DNA from: Crotalaria pallida
Lineage: Eukaryota > Streptophyta > Magnoliopsida > Fabales > Fabaceae
Reading direction: 5' to 3'
NCBI GenBank assembly: GCA_037953625.1
Contig: CM075653.1
Location: 7,936,001-8,000,000 of the forward strand
DNA length: 64,000 nt
Part shown: positions 60,881 to 64,000 of the stretch, in pieces
Numbering within the stretch: position 1 is the first letter of the stretch
Layout: each line of letters begins with the position of its first letter
The notes under the pieces: generated by a model
What the model saw: only the letters and a program-made list of their open reading frames with translations
Told to the model about the DNA's origin: nothing
Database searches by the model: none
Program-made: the position numbers and the translations under genes

Positions 60881-63321
60881 TTACTTGTCAGGAGATTGAA
60901 AAGGCAATGCTTGAGTTTTTTTCTTTTTGTTTGGACAATTCCGTGAGTCATGATTAATTCCACCACAATTTGGGAAATGGCAACGACGAGACTTCTTTGC
61001 AGCTTCAACTCCTCCTTTTGCCCTTGATCCTCTTGGCCGACCTTTTGTTTTGGAAACAATTGGATTTTCAACATCACAATCATCACCATTTGGAACATCA
61101 TGTTCTATGTCAATTGTATGTTCTTGAATTTCTGGCATCCTTTTTACCAACTCAATGATTTTCTTTAACTCTATAGTAGCGATTTCAACTCTATCTTTTG
61201 TCTTTAAAGATTCTGCTTCTACATATCGAACTAGAGATCGAAACTCAATAGATAAGTTATCACTGGAGTTGATTAAGTGGCTAGACTTTGGGATCAATGA
61301 ACTTTCTCTTCTCCATCGAGAAGGTAAATATTTTGTTGGAAGACTAAAACAATCATTCTTCAATAATACTCGAATAGCATGTCTACACAATATTCCATAA
61401 AATTCAAATTCTTTACAAGAACAATGAATGGACTCTTCTTCTTTTATCCAACTTACAAAACGACCTCCATCGATTTGGGTATGATGTTGCACTATGTAAG
61501 TATCATTACCATATTCAGTTGCCGCATATTTTGTAGATAGCTCGATCTCATGTTGGAGCAACTCAAAGGCATAAGGTGTCAATATTGTTGCAGCATGTTC
61601 CTCAATTAGAAAATTTGTTCTGAGTGCAGGATTATGATACTTTTGACGCATTCTTGCCTCTTCTCCAGCTTGGTTTCTAATGTTAACTGCAATACCAACC
61701 TACACAAAAAAAATATATTAATTATGATCACTTTATAAGTTGATTGAACAAAAGAGTAATATGCCGACAATGAGAAACCAAAGTAAATTCATACTTGATT
61801 TACAAAATCCACCAAACTTGTTTTCGTATCCAAGAATCTTTTGATATATGAGTTTATAGATTCTGAACGCCCAGTTGTCGTCATACCAGCAAAAAAGAAG
61901 TCTTTCAAATATGCAAGGGCCCAACACTGACGATGAGAATAAAGTAAGACAATATGTGTATCAGTACTTAAATGAAATTTATCAACCATTGATTTTCATT
62001 GTTGTTCAAAGTCACTTGCACATTCTAGATTGTACAACCTAAAAAACTCAGATTTAAATTTATTAAATCTTTCTCCTAAAAGGAAAGAAAACCAAGTTGG
62101 CAATTTTGCCACAATATGCCATATGCAAAATGCATGTTTTGTGTTTGGCAATTCCATTGAAATAGCTTCTTTAAGTGCAAGGTCTTGATCAGTGAGGATT
62201 GTTTGTGGCCATTTGTCTTTGACAAAGTATAAAAAACTCTGAAAAAGAAAACAAATAACAAAGAAAGTATTAATACTTGAAAGTTAGAATTAAAGTAACA
62301 AAAACAACTTCAAATAGGAATTTACCTTCAAAGCCCATGTAAAGGAAGCTATCTTCTCATCTCGCAATAGAACACAACCAAAAAAAATTGAGTTCCCATG
62401 ATTATCAACCCCAACCCATAGTCCAAGAGGCATATCATAACGATTTATTCGGTAAGTAGTATCAAAGACAACCACATCTCCGAAAGCTTCGTATGCTCGA
62501 ATGGAGTCACCGAATATCCAAATAATATGCTCCAATTTGTTGCTTTCATCCAAGGTGAAATCATATTGAAAAGCATCATCTTTATCTTTCAGACTTTTGC
62601 ACAATTTTAGAACCTCTGAAGCATCATTTTCTCTACCAATATTACCGTGAGATTGAATGAAATTCCTAACATCTTTCTCCAAAAATGGAAGTTTGCCTGC
62701 ATCTATTCCTTTCTCAACTTCAAGCACTCTAATTATGAGACTTATTTGACATCCAGCTTTTGACAACAATAATATTCGATCTCGGTCGCTGGCAGGGATA
62801 GTGCGATAAGCAGGAAGAAATCGAACCTCTTTGTTATCCAATAATTCATGGTTATGGGAATCATTAAAGTAAGTAACCACCCATTGATAATGAAAGCCAA
62901 TTGTTTGTCTAAAAACAAACATTTTTGCACCACAATTACATCTCGAACTCTTTCTTTTTCTTTGCTTTTCAAGTTCAACATCTTTATGTTTGTTAGGAAC
63001 ACCAACACGATGACAAACAAACTCTTTTTTATAAATTCCCAATGGATTCTCTTCAATCTTATTCTTTTTAGACTTGTAAGTATGAGCACGTCTAACTGAA
63101 AATCCATTTCTCTTGGCAAATAAACAATAAAAACTATAAGCATCTTCATCAGTGTTGAATACCTGTCCTTTATAGGGAATCCACTCATTAGTGATTTCTG
63201 GTTGAGGCAAAGGAGGGTTATTCTATGACTCTTGAAACTCATCATCTAGGTATGTTGAACCATAATCTCTAAAAAGTTGTGCGGGCCAGTCACTAACACC
63301 ACTTCCATTTTCAGATGTCAT
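60881..63321 (-). pseudogene. FAR1-related MULE transposase with two nonsense codons
   Basis: Exons 63321-62326, 62238-61795 and 61699-60881 join in frame to about 750 codons. The order is: N-terminal FAR1 DNA-binding zinc domain (FYCLFAKRNGFSVRRA, CNCGAKMFV, DSHNHEL), then the MULE transposase core with the acidic triad in VVVFDTTYR, TDQDLAL and GRSESINS, then a SWIM zinc finger (HCSCKEFEFYGILCRH), and a C-terminal CX4CX4HX4C knuckle (CHFPNCGGINHDSRNC). A TAG at 63225-63223 interrupts codon 33, and a TGA in exon 2 interrupts ..DFEQQ, where a Trp is usual. All domains and splice sites are otherwise intact. FAR1/FHY3 light regulators descend from such transposases; the TIRs show this is the mobile form. 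Confidence 0.9.
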
Positions 63322-63351
63322 TTTGCTTTAGGCAATTCCTGTGACATAGTA

Positions 63352-64000
63352 AGCCAGTAAAAGAAATAAGTCTTCCAACACAAAATAATTACAATGAAAA
63401 TAGAAATAAGCCAGTAAGTAAAAGCAAAAACTAAGACTTGTTTGTTTGGCACAGCAGAGTCAAAGATACAAACACTTTGGTGCATAATTTCTACATTACA
63501 TTTTTTCTTGAGAAATAGTAGTTGTTCTCAGGCTTCAAGTCAATGCCCAAAGAGAAAACTATAATTGCTTCTTGACTAATGAGTAATTGCCTATGGTGAT
63601 TAAGGTCCTTCAAGTAATTAAAGCAAGTATAATTTTCCACATACAAAGAATAAAACAGTATGTTAACAAAAGCTATACTTACGGGTATAAAGGTTATAAA
63701 GCTGAGACGATTTTATTGATCATTAATGTTAGCAATATATACAAGTTGCTGTTGAATGCAATTGCATAAATAACGCTACAAATCCTAACTAAGTATATAT
63801 CAGTATTATCACTATTGTTACAACAACTGGAAAACTGAATATTTAAGAATGACATAAAAGATTGAGTTGGTTGCAGATGGGGTATTATCCAATAATGGGA
63901 ACCTGAACAGGTGGAGACGGTGGAACCCGAACTGACCCGGCGGAAGAAGAACGTGAACAGACCCGGTGGAACGCAGCAGCGGAAGAACGGACCCGGCGGA
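63352..64000. repeat. Right terminal inverted repeat region of the MULE, cut by the window end
   Basis: 63352-63528 is the inverse of 59878-60003 with a roughly 60-base extra stretch near 63405; 63930-64000 is the inverse of the GC-rich CCGCCGGGTC section. Confidence 0.7.

Larger units (their letters stand above)
59128..64000 (-). mobile_element. Large MULE with FAR1-type transposase, running past the window
   Basis: The left end GGATTGCTAACATGAG abuts the AT run. Inverted sequence faces inward from both sides: a GC-rich block with TCCGCCGGGTC units at 59490-59620 faces 63930-64000, and 59878-60003 faces 63352-63528 (AACAACTACTATTTCTCAAG, GTAATGTAGAAATTATGCA, TTTTGTGTTGGAAGACTTATT). Between them lies the transposase gene. 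The right end lies beyond the window, so no target duplication can be checked. Confidence 0.85.

Noticed and set aside
60881..63321. Domesticated FAR1/FHY3 light-signalling gene
   Set aside because: Flanking inverted repeats and nonsense codons fit a mobile transposase, not a host gene.

Overview
The window looks like nuclear DNA from a flowering plant, most likely a papilionoid legume. It is AT-rich, its genes have GT-AG introns, and the spaces between and inside genes are full of small transposons. The legume call is an inference from overall protein and repeat resemblance; no database was consulted. I rebuilt genes by joining open frames at splice sites that keep the frame and the family's protein motifs.

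Layout. 539-1038 is a Mutator-like MITE carrying telomere-like and GC-rich repeats. 2613-7920 (-) is a six-exon gene for a chloroplast DUF1517 protein of the FLAP1 type. 8000-16400 has no gene that I can support; it holds MITEs, a SINE, Helitron-like ends and an old retroelement relic. 16401-21737 (-) is a complete but dead Ty3/gypsy chromovirus with LTRs, a near-perfect target duplication, gag-pol pieces and a chromodomain, lying beside a second gag relic. 23722-24376 (-) is a DUF679/DMP gene broken by a frameshift near its start. 25798-28310 (+) is an intact five-exon gene for ribosomal protein eS24. 30833-36997 (+) is a five-exon guanosine-deaminase-like gene built across a partial internal duplication and framed by direct repeats. 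39314-47037 (-) is a complete five-exon TIR-NB-ARC-LRR resistance gene of 1453 residues with MITEs in its introns and just upstream. 48270-58600 is almost all small transposons, plus an IQ67-domain gene fragment and a LINE 3' end. 58891-58995 is a stray copy of the deaminase catalytic exon. From 59128 to past the window's end lies a large MULE with a FAR1-type transposase that carries two nonsense codons.

The five host-type genes are unrelated in function and do not form a pathway: a photosynthesis-related protein, a translation protein, a gamete membrane protein, a purine nucleoside deaminase and an immune receptor. What ties the window together is transposon activity and local duplication. 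The deaminase locus is the most reworked: a direct repeat on each side, a second decayed copy of one exon, and a distant copy of another exon at the edge of the MULE. I found no clearly new enzymatic or defence system. The strongest leads are the remodelled deaminase locus, the frameshifted DMP gene and the MULE.
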